This document shows positions 1 through 8,372 of a DNA stretch of 64,000 bases, piece after piece; the first letter of the stretch is position 1; each line of letters opens with the position of its first letter. The notes under the pieces are model-generated. The model saw nothing but the letters and a program-made list of their open reading frames with translations. It was not told the origin of the DNA and searched no databases. The stretch lies in assembly GCF_019976755.1 (NCBI RefSeq), contig NZ_AP023441.1:2601501-2665500 (forward strand). The letters are read 5' to 3'. This DNA is from Nostoc sp. MS1 (lineage in GTDB: Bacteria; Cyanobacteriota; Cyanobacteriia; Cyanobacteriales; Nostocaceae). The position numbers and the translations under genes were made by a program.

Positions 1-87
1 AATCGTCAATCCAAAATCTAAAATTGTTTGACTTTTACCAGCCAACATAAGAAAATAAAATCAGCTGCACCCCAATAGGAAATGTTA

Positions 88-987
88 TTAATTCTGCTTA
101 TTTAACATATCCATAGCTATAGTTAAACTGTACTTCATTCGATTAAATGCTGCGGCTAAACCACCAATTTCATCATTAGCATTATCCTCAAATTCTACAG
201 CCATATCGCCTGTGCTTACTCTTTGGGCTATATTTTCAATTCTTCTAATGCGCTGAATTACAGTTTTCTTAATTAGGAAGTTAATAATAAATATAATTAT
301 GGCAAACAAAACGCTTAAAGATGCCATAATTCCTAACCAAGTAGTTCGCGCGTTACTAAACACTTCTTCAGAAGGCACTGAGATAATTTGAGCAGCAACA
401 ATTTCATTCAGGTTCCAGCCAAAACCATTTTCGGAACCATAGGTTACAAGTTGACTTTTCGGCGCTTTTTCTGGTGTAGAATGACATTGCAAACAGGTTT
501 GCTCTTTGATGGCTAGTGGTCTAGCGATGTAAAATACTTTACCTTCAGGCAAATCACGAAAGTCAGTAATTTCCTTGAGTGAAGGATTTTTGCGAAAGCG
601 CTCTACAATTGCTGATTCATAAGTATCAGCCTTATCTCGTAAATTCGTAGGGTTCAGTGTTGCTTCTTTATAGAAAAAGTTTTGATACTGTTCATTTTTG
701 CGTAAATTTTCAAATACTTCTGTTGCAGAGTAAGCAGGTACGGTTTCTGGAATAAATGATGATGCAGTCTCTAGCTGAGGTAAGAGTAAATTTCTGACCT
801 TATTTTGTGTGTATTGGCGTACAGCAGTCATTGTGTTCAAGAGCGCTAGGGCTTTAGAAGCTACTTCTGTTTGCGCTCGTTGCTGGAGTATGCTGGATAG
901 CACTGTACCGCTTAAAACAATACTAATGATAAAAACTATAGTTAATAGTAAGTTAAATTTTGTACCAATCTTTAATTTTTTTAACAT
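88..987 (-). CDS. Tll0287-like (DUF3365) heme-binding HAMP membrane protein
   Basis: The 299-aa product has an N-terminal membrane anchor (about residues 10-31), an extracytoplasmic region of about 175 residues, a second membrane helix (about 217-240) and a HAMP linker ending in DEIGGLAAAFNRM. The extracytoplasmic part carries one c-type heme motif, CLQCH, preceded by FYIARPLAI. This order is typical of the Tll0287-like/DUF3365 family, thought to be heme-based redox or gas sensors. No kinase, cyclase or methyl-accepting domain follows the HAMP; the protein stops about 15 residues after it, so any signal must pass to a separate partner. It is divergent from the PhnD-like gene, about 100 bases apart. 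I am confident of the family; the ligand is unknown. Confidence 0.85.
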   Translation of the reverse strand: MLKKLKIGTKFNLLLTIVFIISIVLSGTVLSSILQQRAQTEVASKALALLNTMTAVRQYTQNKVRNLLLPQLETASSFIPETVPAYSATEVFENLRKNEQYQNFFYKEATLNPTNLRDKADTYESAIVERFRKNPSLKEITDFRDLPEGKVFYIARPLAIKEQTCLQCHSTPEKAPKSQLVTYGSENGFGWNLNEIVAAQIISVPSEEVFSNARTTWLGIMASLSVLFAIIIFIINFLIKKTVIQRIRRIENIAQRVSTGDMAVEFEDNANDEIGGLAAAFNRMKYSLTIAMDMLNKQN

Positions 988-1087
988 TAGTCTAAAATTA
1001 TTAGATAAGTCTTATCTACTATTGTAGTAAAATACTGTAGCGAAGATAGCGGATAAAAGCAAGATAATATATTAATTAAAACTACTA

Positions 1088-1953
1088 ATGCTAAGGAAAT
1101 TCTCACGACGTTTTTTTTTGGGCAATCAATTTTATTAATAGTTAATGCCTGTACATCACAGTCTGAATCTTCTGGATTATTGAATATTGGTGTAATCAAT
1201 TATGAAGGTGGAGCAGAAATAATTAATCAGTACGCTAGATTTAAGCGTTATCTGGGAGAGAGAACAAAAGCGAAGATAATTTTAGAGCCTACTTTTAATG
1301 AAAATAAAGCCATTGAGCGTTTAGAATCTCTTGCTTGGTCATTGATGTTTGCTCCTCCTGGATTAGCTGCGATCGCAATTTCCCGCTATCAATATATTCC
1401 CATATTTCCGTTAATTGGTTTAACTAATTTGCGATGTGTACTTGTTACCCGTGAAGACAGCGCCATTCGGAATATACAAGATTTACAAGGTAAAACAGTA
1501 GCGTTAGGGCAATTAGGTTCAGCCACCGGCTATTATCTGCCTCTTTATAATCTTTATGGACTGACACTAGCTGAAGTTTTATCTGCACCTACACCAAAAA
1601 CCGTCATGGAATGGGTAGCAGAAGGAAAAGCTATTGCTGGGGCTGTTTCTATGGCAGAATTTAATCTTTATAGATCCCAATTTCAAGACACTAAATTTCG
1701 CATTTTCTATACCGACCCTCATTATGTACCGCCTGGTGTAGTGTTAATTCAACCAAATATAGAAAGTAAACGTCAAGAGTATATTCGTAAAGTTATGAGT
1801 GAGTTTCCTTCCACTTCGGCTCAAGAAGTTGGTTATATACCTAACGCACCTATTCCTAATTATCAATATATGATTAGTGTGGTTGAAAGAGTCCAACCAA
1901 TTGCATCTCAATTACAAAGCAAACCTGTTCAGTTATTTAATAAAACTATTTAG
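1088..1953 (+). CDS. PhnD-like phosphate/phosphonate-type substrate-binding lipoprotein, frameshifted in signal peptide
   Basis: The mature part (from about 1180) resembles PhnD-like periplasmic binding proteins of ABC phosph(on)ate uptake systems: INYEGGAEIINQYARF near the start, LQGKTVALGQLGSATGYYLP in the middle, and HYVPPGVVLIQPN late. The only in-frame start near 1180 is a TTG with no signal peptide. An ATG at 1088 begins MLRKFSRRFF, a twin-arginine-like start, and runs into a T9 tract (1111-1119). One extra T (or two fewer) would join it to GQSILLIVNAC, a hydrophobic segment ending in a lipobox-like Cys. I infer one lipoprotein gene split by a homopolymer shift: an assembly error, a mutation, or transcriptional slippage. 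No ABC permease or ATPase lies nearby, so it may serve as a sensor subunit, perhaps with the divergent heme/HAMP protein. Confidence 0.75.
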
Positions 1954-2073
1954 CTATTAAGTATTTTTGTGCTAAAGATTAATGTTTTTTAATTAATTTT
2001 GAGCATAGTTATTTGTATAACCTGTAGTACATTAGCCAACTAATATTCTGCTCCTGCAAATATTATAAGTTCT

Positions 2074-2880
2074 ATGAGCGAATCAAAGGTCATCCTCAGC
2101 ACATCATTACCTCGCACTCGCCAGAGTCTAGCCACAGACTTATTCAATGCTGGGGTTAACTCAGGTATGACAGTAATAGTTCATTCATCTCTTAGTTCTA
2201 TCGGTTGGGTTTGTGGGGGTTCGGTTGCAGTGGTTCAAGCGCTAATGGATGTAATTACATCAACCGGAAATATAGTCATGCCTACTCATACTGGTGATTT
2301 GTCTGACCCTGCTAACTGGCAAAACCCTGCTGTTCCTAGAGAGTGGTGGACTATTATTCGGGAAACGATGCCAGCTTTTGACCCTAAAGTAACGCCAACG
2401 CGAGGGATGGGGCAAATCGTAGAAACCTTCCGCACTTGGGAAAATGTGCTGCGAAGTTCTCACCCACAAGTTTCTTTTGCTGCTTGGGGAAAAGATGCCC
2501 AAAAAATAGTATTAAATCATTCTCTTGACTATTCTTTAGGAGAAAATTCACCCTTAGCTCGTCTCTATGACCTTGATGGTTGGGTATTGTTATTGGGAGT
2601 TGGATATGAAAATTGTACTAGTTTTCATCTAGCCGAATATCGGATTGGTGGAGGACAGCAAATTAAAAAAGGTGCGCCTACTGTAGAAGCTGGACAACGA
2701 GTTTGGCGTTGGTTTACAGATATTGATTTTGATACAAGCTGTTTTGTAGAGATGGGTAAGGCTTTTGAACAAACTGTTCAGGTAAAAATATCAACAGTTG
2801 GTTCTGCACAAATTAAGTTATTTAAAGTGAGGAATGCAGTTGATTTTGCTGTTACTTGGCTAAGAGATTATTCATGCTAG
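2074..2880 (+). CDS. AAC(3)-family aminoglycoside N3'-acetyltransferase-like protein
   Basis: The 268-aa product fits the antibiotic_NAT (AAC(3)) fold. It has the N-terminal VIVHSSLSSIGWVCGG, the IVMPTHTGD stretch, TPTRGMGQIVETFR, and SSHPQVSFAAWG followed by LLLGVGYENCTSFHLAEYR. These contribute the acetyl-CoA and acceptor sites in the family, which acetylates the 3-amino group of 2-deoxystreptamine. Chromosomal homologues in environmental bacteria often act on other amines, so true aminoglycoside resistance cannot be asserted. The start at 2074 has no clear Shine-Dalgarno sequence. It converges on ribokinase with about 80 bases between, where I see no terminator hairpin. Confidence 0.85.
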   Translation: MSESKVILSTSLPRTRQSLATDLFNAGVNSGMTVIVHSSLSSIGWVCGGSVAVVQALMDVITSTGNIVMPTHTGDLSDPANWQNPAVPREWWTIIRETMPAFDPKVTPTRGMGQIVETFRTWENVLRSSHPQVSFAAWGKDAQKIVLNHSLDYSLGENSPLARLYDLDGWVLLLGVGYENCTSFHLAEYRIGGGQQIKKGAPTVEAGQRVWRWFTDIDFDTSCFVEMGKAFEQTVQVKISTVGSAQIKLFKVRNAVDFAVTWLRDYSC

Positions 2881-2961
2881 ATAGATACAACAGTTTATTT
2901 TGATTGTGAATTTTGCTAGTAAAAATTAAATATCAGACTGAAAGTATTTTCCCAAGGCGTT

Positions 2962-3885
2962 TTATCCACAACGCTCTTTGAGGAAAGCATCAAATGTAAA
3001 CCTGTTGGGTAACGAAGTTTGTGCGCCTAATTTTGTGGCGGCTAAAGCACCAGCCGCCGTACCCCAAACAACTGCTTGATGTAAAGAAAGTCCTGTGTAA
3101 AGTCCTGCTGCTAAACCAGCATTAAAAGCATCACCAGCCGCTACAGTATCAACAGCTTCTACAGAGAATGCAGGGACAAAAAACACTTCTTTTTCCGTAG
3201 CACAAACAACACCCTTAGCACCAAGTTTCACGATCGCACTTTTCACACCTCTTTGCAACAACATGCCAGCCGCCTTGGTTGCTGCTGCTTCCCCATCTAC
3301 AGGAAAACCAACTAATTGCCCCGCTTCTACTTCATTTGGCGTAATAATATCGATTAAAGGATAAAGTTCTGCTGGTAAATTCGCTGGTGCTGGTGCTGGG
3401 TCTAAAATTACCTGAATATTTGCATTTCTTGCTGCTTGTGCAGCTGCTACTACGGCATTAATAGGAATTTCTAGTTGCAATAATAATGTTTTTGCGTCTG
3501 GTATTATATATGACAATCGCTCTACATCTTCCTCATCAACCCGTCCGTTAGCACCAGGAATCACAATTATTTGATTATCACCATTATGTGCCACGGTGAT
3601 AATAGCAACTCCAGAACTGACGGTTTCATCTGCAAAAATATTCTCAGTTTCTACGCCAGCATCTTGTAGATTTTGCACCAGTTCTGCACCAAAACTATAT
3701 GCGCCCACACGCCCTACCATTTGTGTAGGAACTCCTAACCTTGCTAGGGCGACAGCTTGGTTCGCACCTTTACCGCCAGGAACCTTCAAAAAATTTTCTC
3801 CCAGCAATGTTTCTCCGGCAACAGGTAAGCGGGGTGCTGTGGCGACTAAATCTATATTGATGCTGCCGAAGACGATAATACTCAT
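2962..3885 (-). CDS. rbsK: Ribokinase
   Basis: A 307-aa PfkB-family sugar kinase that phosphorylates D-ribose to ribose-5-phosphate with ATP, in the cytoplasm. The substrate motif GGKGANQAVALARLG lies at about residues 37-51, ITPNEVEAGQL mid-protein, and the C-terminal anion-hole/catalytic-base motif DTVAAGDAFNAGLAAGL is complete. Length equals E. coli RbsK (about 309). No ribose transporter or LacI-type regulator accompanies it, so it probably salvages ribose from nucleosides. Start 3885 gives MSIIVFGSINIDLVA, the expected N-terminus. Confidence 0.92.
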   Translation of the reverse strand: MSIIVFGSINIDLVATAPRLPVAGETLLGENFLKVPGGKGANQAVALARLGVPTQMVGRVGAYSFGAELVQNLQDAGVETENIFADETVSSGVAIITVAHNGDNQIIVIPGANGRVDEEDVERLSYIIPDAKTLLLQLEIPINAVVAAAQAARNANIQVILDPAPAPANLPAELYPLIDIITPNEVEAGQLVGFPVDGEAAATKAAGMLLQRGVKSAIVKLGAKGVVCATEKEVFFVPAFSVEAVDTVAAGDAFNAGLAAGLYTGLSLHQAVVWGTAAGALAATKLGAQTSLPNRFTFDAFLKERCG

Positions 3886-3940
3886 GATTTATATCATGTT
3901 TGTTTAAATACTTATCATATCTTGAGGATTGGTAATTGGT

Positions 3941-3996
3941 GAGTCCAGTCCTGTAGGCAGGTTTCCCGCCGTAGGGAACTGGCGAACCCGGAGGGT
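3941..3996. repeat. Dispersed Nostoc-type repeat (short copy)
   Basis: The core CAGTCCTGTAGGCAGGTTT, followed by CCCGCCGTAGGGAACTGGCG, recurs in inverted orientation and longer form at 47461-47570 (there rc TGTAGGTGGGTTTCTCGCC and ATAGGGAACTGGCG). Short AATTGGT repeats flank it on both sides. It encodes nothing and looks like a mobile intergenic repeat. Confidence 0.7.
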
Positions 3997-4089
3997 AATT
4001 GGTAATTGGTCAAGATACTGGTGTGGCAAAACTCAAATTTAACAAACGATTTGGATAAAATTAACCGCCGATACACGTTTTTTAATGAA

Positions 4090-5279
4090 TAAGCTGTTAC
4101 GCAGCTAAAGTTAATAAACAGCATTACCTTTATTTTTAATCTTGCGTTCCCATTTAATAATAAGTCCACCTTGATTGAGCAATTTATTTAACAATTCTTC
4201 TAGCTGTGATACAGACTCAAACAATCTATGAGCTATATATTCTTTAGCTGAATGCCAAAGCAATTCAATTAAATTATAATCTGGACTATAAGGTGGAAGA
4301 AATTCTAGAATAATATTTGGCATTTCTGACTCAATTTTAGATAAAATATCTTTCCTTTTATGGAAACTAGCATTATCTAGTATGATAACTATTTTCGCTG
4401 AACCATCTTTAAATTCTTCAACTGATTTCCCTTGTTCTACCCATTCTTGTAACAGAAAATTATTTAGAGATTTAATCTGTTCATAGAATACATCTGCATT
4501 TCCTTTTTTTATGACAAAATTTATTCTTTTCTTGTCATGATAACGTAACCCTCCCATAATATTTACTCTTCCTCTTCTCCTTTGCCCTGTAACTTTTTTC
4601 CTTGTACCTTTCTTACCCCAACTTTTTCTTCTTATCACTCTTAAACTAAATCCACTTTCGTCCCAAAACCATACTTGTAAACGCTCTGGAGTTTTTTTGG
4701 TTATTCTTAAATATTCTGATAGCTTTTCTTGAAATGCCTTACGCTTTTCAGGATTCTGTTTGTCCTCTAGGCTATATTTTGCCCAGAGGTAAACGTACTT
4801 TTTTCGCTCTAATATTCTCCTAACTTGAGAGCCGCTTAACTTAATTCCTGTTGTTTCTTCAAGATATGTTGCTAATCTTGCCGCCGTCCATCGACCAAAT
4901 TCATATCCATTTTCTACTGGGTCTTTCTCAATTATTTCTAATAACAAATTTTCATATTCTTTGGTAACTTTGCGGCAGTTACCTTCTCTTCTTCCATCTA
5001 AAAAGCTTTCTAAATTATCCGGGTCGCCGTGAACTGCCCAATATGCGACTGTCGGATATGCAATCTCTAAAAAATTGCTAATTTCTTGATATGTTTTTCC
5101 ATCATTTATCAACAGAATAATCAGAATCTTCTCTCTTACATAAGGATTTTCATGCTCTTTTAGTGTTTTCAGTAGCCTTTCCTTCTGCTCTTGAGAAAGA
5201 TGGTTTTTTGCTGGCATATATGGCCGATAATAGTTTTTACTTAAGTTTATATTATACAATTAAGCTGCGTAGCAGCTTA
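4090..5279 (-). mobile_element. IS630-family insertion sequence (copy 1)
   Basis: Inverted ends TAAGCTGTTACGCAGCT (4090-4106) and, read inward from the right, TAAGCTGCTACGCAGCT (to 5279) bracket a single transposase gene. Outermost bases are TA, as expected for the TA target duplication of IS630/Tc1-type elements. The ends are themselves internally palindromic (AGCTG...CAGCT). About 1.19 kb and apparently complete. Confidence 0.85.
4111..5217 (-). CDS. IS630-family transposase
   Basis: DDE transposase that excises and inserts the element. An N-terminal helix-turn-helix (KTYQEISNFLEIAYPTVAYW) is followed by an RNase H-like core with WFWDESGFSL (first Asp), IVIILDNASFHKR (second Asp) and LPPYSPDYNLIELLW (Glu). 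The open frame extends to 5259 from a TTG; I prefer the ATG at 5217 (MPAKNHLSQEQ), giving 368 residues. The frame is uninterrupted and all three acidic residues are present, so the element may be active. Confidence 0.85.
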   Translation of the reverse strand: MPAKNHLSQEQKERLLKTLKEHENPYVREKILIILLINDGKTYQEISNFLEIAYPTVAYWAVHGDPDNLESFLDGRREGNCRKVTKEYENLLLEIIEKDPVENGYEFGRWTAARLATYLEETTGIKLSGSQVRRILERKKYVYLWAKYSLEDKQNPEKRKAFQEKLSEYLRITKKTPERLQVWFWDESGFSLRVIRRKSWGKKGTRKKVTGQRRRGRVNIMGGLRYHDKKRINFVIKKGNADVFYEQIKSLNNFLLQEWVEQGKSVEEFKDGSAKIVIILDNASFHKRKDILSKIESEMPNIILEFLPPYSPDYNLIELLWHSAKEYIAHRLFESVSQLEELLNKLLNQGGLIIKWERKIKNKGNAVY

Positions 5280-5296
5280 CCCAGATTTATATAGGA

Positions 5297-5610
5297 CTAG
5301 TATTTGATTTCTGAAAAAACTCCGTACATCTGGAGAGACATAAAATCAAAGGTAGTGTTTTGGATAAACCATTCAAACATCCACTTTAAATGAGAGAATG
5401 TTGAAATTAAAGCGCAAAAACGTCTAATCCAGGTTTTTGCTTGTAACCAAATATCTTATATAGGATTTTGTGATGGGCAATTAGGAGCAAAGCGGACGCA
5501 ATGAATTTTCCATTGCTCTTGAGATAAACCTTGACTTACCTCGCATAAAAAGTTTTGAACCAGATGCGAACGATGGTAAGAAGCACCATCCCAAAAAATA
5601 TGATTCCTAT
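5297..5610 (-). pseudogene. IS630-family transposase remnant (C-terminal part, nonsense at catalytic Glu)
   Basis: Translating the minus strand gives HIFWDGASYHRSHLVQNFL, then FAPNCPSQNPI, a TAA stop, then DIWLQAKTWIRRFCALIST and a C-terminus ending at a TAG (5297-5299). This is the second-Asp to C-terminus half of an IS630 transposase of a different subgroup from the neighbouring copy. The in-frame stop sits where NPIED is expected, so the catalytic Glu codon GAA has become TAA. The N-terminal half is missing. It fills most of the 5280-5703 gap. Confidence 0.8.
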
Positions 5611-5703
5611 ATATCTCAGTGTGTTATAAGTATTTAACTGTACAAGTAAATTAGTTAAAGCTAAATATCTACTTAGCGAAATACTAAGGAGAAATCCATA
5701 ATA

Positions 5704-6630
5704 ATGTATCACCAATATTTTAAATTTGTTACATTCTCTACACTCCTAACATCAAGTTTACTTCTATTGGGACTTAAACAAGATGCCGCAGAAGTTACTA
5801 ACACACAGTTGAATGAACAGTCTGTATTAGCAATTAATTGGGTACAGCAATCTGGTGAGTATCAAGCCCTTGCTTACCAAGCTTTTAATATAGCTAAAAT
5901 TGTTTTTGACCAAGCCAAAGCTAAAAAAGTACGTCAACCAGCCATTATTGTTGATATTGATGAAACAGTTCTCGATAATAGTGCTTATCAAGCTGGTTTA
6001 GTTGACACTAATAATAGTTATGAACTCTCAACATGGAACAAATGGGTAGCAGCATCTGGGGCTAGGACTGTTCCTGGTGCAGCTAAATTTGTTAATTATG
6101 TTAACGATAGTGGTGGGAAAGTCTTTTTTATTTCTGACCGAGATAAAAGCAGTAATAAACAGAGAAATAACAATGATTTAGAAATAGCAACTATCAATAA
6201 CTTAAAGGCAAATGGTTTTAAAGGTGCTAATAGTACAACAGTGTTACTAAAAGGCGAGTTTACTAAAATTATTGATGGTAAAGAAAATACTTCAAAACAA
6301 TGGCGGCGTGAAGCAGTAGAAAACGGTCAAGCCGATAGTAAAAAATATACGATAGTAGCCTTAATTGGCGATAATCTTAATGATTTTGACCAAGCAGCCG
6401 GCATCACAAATCAGGAACGTCGTAGTTACGTAGAAAAACATTCTAGTTACTATGGCATCCTTGATTCTATTCCTATTAGTAAGACTTTAGAGCCTGCATA
6501 TATTGCGCTACCTAATCCCATGTATGGTAACTGGGAAACAGGGCTATATAAACCGCAAGCTGGTCAAAAACCATCACAAAAAAATCAGCAACGCAAGGAA
6601 GTTTTAATTCGTTGGCTACCCGATAAATAA
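5704..6630 (+). CDS. HAD-superfamily acid phosphatase / 5'-nucleotidase, lipoprotein e(P4) family
   Basis: The 308-aa product begins with a signal-like hydrophobic segment (about residues 8-24). HAD motif I, IIVDIDETVLDNSAYQ, has both aspartates, FFISDRD provides motif II, and ALIGDNLNDFDQAAG motif IV. The class B/C acid phosphatases hydrolyse nucleoside monophosphates or other phosphomonoesters outside the cytoplasmic membrane. There is no lipobox Cys at the signal end, so it is likely soluble periplasmic. AAGGAGA lies about 11 bases before the ATG. The remnant transposase abuts its promoter. Confidence 0.85.
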   Translation: MYHQYFKFVTFSTLLTSSLLLLGLKQDAAEVTNTQLNEQSVLAINWVQQSGEYQALAYQAFNIAKIVFDQAKAKKVRQPAIIVDIDETVLDNSAYQAGLVDTNNSYELSTWNKWVAASGARTVPGAAKFVNYVNDSGGKVFFISDRDKSSNKQRNNNDLEIATINNLKANGFKGANSTTVLLKGEFTKIIDGKENTSKQWRREAVENGQADSKKYTIVALIGDNLNDFDQAAGITNQERRSYVEKHSSYYGILDSIPISKTLEPAYIALPNPMYGNWETGLYKPQAGQKPSQKNQQRKEVLIRWLPDK

Positions 6631-6661
6631 TTATTAACTAACTTATGTAAGTAAATGAGGA

Positions 6662-6733
6662 AAGGAGAGCCTAAAACTTTATTTTAAAGCAGTATTTAAC
6701 TCTGATAAAGCTTTTTCAAGGCTCTTCTCCAAT
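6662..6733. terminator. Possible bidirectional terminator hairpin
   Basis: GGAGAGCCT (about 6664) pairs imperfectly with AGGCTCT-TCTCC (about 6719-6731), between two converging genes. The loop is long and there is no clean T tract, so support is weak. Confidence 0.3.
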
Positions 6734-6798
6734 TAATTTAATGATATTGGCAAACAGAGGTTTGTTGCTCAACATTGCTGATGAGAAACTACGTAGGG

Positions 6799-7923
6799 TT
6801 ACGGTGCGGGAACTGCTACGCGATTACTGGGAACAATCTGTGGCTGATATGAAAAAACTTCTCGGCTACGAGGATCTACTGTTACCTTAAGCCACTGTAC
6901 ATCGTTAGTACCATTTGCCTGATTGTCGCCAAATGTCTCAACTCTAGTAAAATTCTCCAGTCGTCTGCCTTGAGTATCTAGAAATGGCTTGTCAATACGG
7001 AAGTAGTGTGAGTCACCGTGTACATAGGCAACTGGCTTACGGAAAGCAATTACTTCTTCGCGCAACGCTAGTAAAAAGTCTTTGAAGCCATCAGGTTGTC
7101 CATCGGTTTGTTCTAGCGTTTTGGGATTACGCAAAGGCGCTCTGGTTGAATCGCTCTGATCCCAACCAGGATCGGCTTGAGAAATCAACATGACTGCTGA
7201 CGAGTTGCGTTCCTTCGCCACTCTAAAAGTTTCTCTCATCCATGCAATATTAGCTGCGTTGCGTGCTTCGTACTCGGCTTTGTCTGGTGCTGTGTCGCAT
7301 AAGTTATTGCATGAACCCTGGATGTTGAGTGTCACATAGGTAACTCTACCGACTGTCCAACGACGGTTCTCAACACAAGGAACTGCACCGTTAACACCAA
7401 GACAGAGTGGCGTTGTCTGCACTTCCTGGAATAGTCGGCGCTGTCCTTGGGTGAAATTCGTGCTGAAGAATACGCGACGCTCGTAGTCAAGGCGCTCAAG
7501 TGAGTTGTAGCCACCATTGGAAGTGCGATCGCAATCTGTCCAATCGTTGTCACCTGGTGTAAAGGCGGCTGGTGCATCCAAGGCGTTGAGGTAGCGGAGT
7601 GCTTTGGTGTACAGCGCATTGTCACAAAGGCTATTAGAACCAGCTTTGAGATCGCCATCATGAACGGTGAAAGCAAGTCTCTGCGAGTTCATATCCTCAA
7701 TTAGTTTTATTACCCCAACTTCCTGTGCAGGCGAGTAGGGTAAGTCGCCCCAAAGCCCAATCTCATAGGGTGCATTCGCGTTCTCACGATCTCTAGCAAC
7801 CACTAAATTAGTGTTAGCAAATGCCAAAAACGGTAAAGTCAGACCTACTAAACATATTTTGTAGAGCAAATGTGTAGTGGTGAAGCGTCGAAACAGTGAG
7901 TAGCCAAGCTTGGTCATCATCAT
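6799..7923 (-). CDS. Secreted calcineurin-like metallophosphoesterase family protein
   Basis: A 374-aa protein with an N-terminal signal sequence (hydrophobic about residues 22-40, ending near VVARD). Metallophosphoesterase-like motifs appear in order: GLWGDLPYSP, FTVHDGDLKAGS, FTPGDNDWTDC (the GDN/D metal ligand motif), and AYVHGDSHYFR (late His ligands). Four cysteines around CLGVNG/VPCVENR and GSCNNLCD suggest disulphides, consistent with export. Substrate is unknown. Converging on the acid phosphatase, it may belong to the same phosphate-scavenging set, but I see no convincing Pho box. Confidence 0.75.
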   Translation of the reverse strand: MMMTKLGYSLFRRFTTTHLLYKICLVGLTLPFLAFANTNLVVARDRENANAPYEIGLWGDLPYSPAQEVGVIKLIEDMNSQRLAFTVHDGDLKAGSNSLCDNALYTKALRYLNALDAPAAFTPGDNDWTDCDRTSNGGYNSLERLDYERRVFFSTNFTQGQRRLFQEVQTTPLCLGVNGAVPCVENRRWTVGRVTYVTLNIQGSCNNLCDTAPDKAEYEARNAANIAWMRETFRVAKERNSSAVMLISQADPGWDQSDSTRAPLRNPKTLEQTDGQPDGFKDFLLALREEVIAFRKPVAYVHGDSHYFRIDKPFLDTQGRRLENFTRVETFGDNQANGTNDVQWLKVTVDPRSREVFSYQPQIVPSNRVAVPAP

Positions 7924-8372
7924 ATCCTTGTTTGTTTCTGGGTTCGTGGGTGCATTCTGGAGAAGTAGTTTTTGCCCACGCTATTCCTCTCAGAAATTTA
8001 GACTACCGATTCTTGATGAGAGATTGGTTATGAATAGGTTAATTGAGCAATTACCCAGATGAGAGGTAGTGTTGATTATATATTTCTGGCGTTGCTGAAT
8101 AGCATTGCTGAGTTTAGGGATGATTTTTGTAGGGTAGGTATTGTACCAATACGGTTTGGTTAAGCTCAAAAATATTTAGACTGAGGGTTGTCCCCTAAAT
8201 GTACTTACGTCATATCATTGAAGTGAGCTAGTGCTTTTCCTCCTGGCATCTGGCAACATGATCAGTTTTTTGGTTGAACTGAGACGGTCTGCTGTTAAGC
8301 CTGCTCAAAAAATCGCTCAACTACTGCTTAGTTCAGTGTTGCTCAAAGAAGCATTGAACCCCTATACAATTT
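7924..8372. other. Intergenic region with repeat arm, no gene
   Basis: No supported ORF. It holds the left 22-bp inverted-repeat arm (8146-8167) and, just before it, GGCGTTGCTGAATAGC (about 8089), a type of sequence I associate with insertion-element ends in cyanobacteria. The promoters of the two divergent genes must lie here. Confidence 0.5.
8146..8167 (+). repeat. Left arm of 22-bp inverted repeat flanking the hybrid kinase
   Basis: CCAATACGGTTTGGTTAAGC plus TC here matches the reverse complement of 12575-12596 with one mismatch (T/C at the twelfth base). The pair encloses only the 8373-12545 gene. Confidence 0.7.

Noticed and set aside
3915..4169. 84-codon minus-strand ORF overlapping the IS630 end
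   Set aside because: It runs through the dispersed repeat and the terminal inverted repeat and resembles no protein.
5620..5700. Pho box upstream of the acid phosphatase
   Set aside because: TTTAAC-like words are present but not in the regular three-repeat spacing; too weak to claim.
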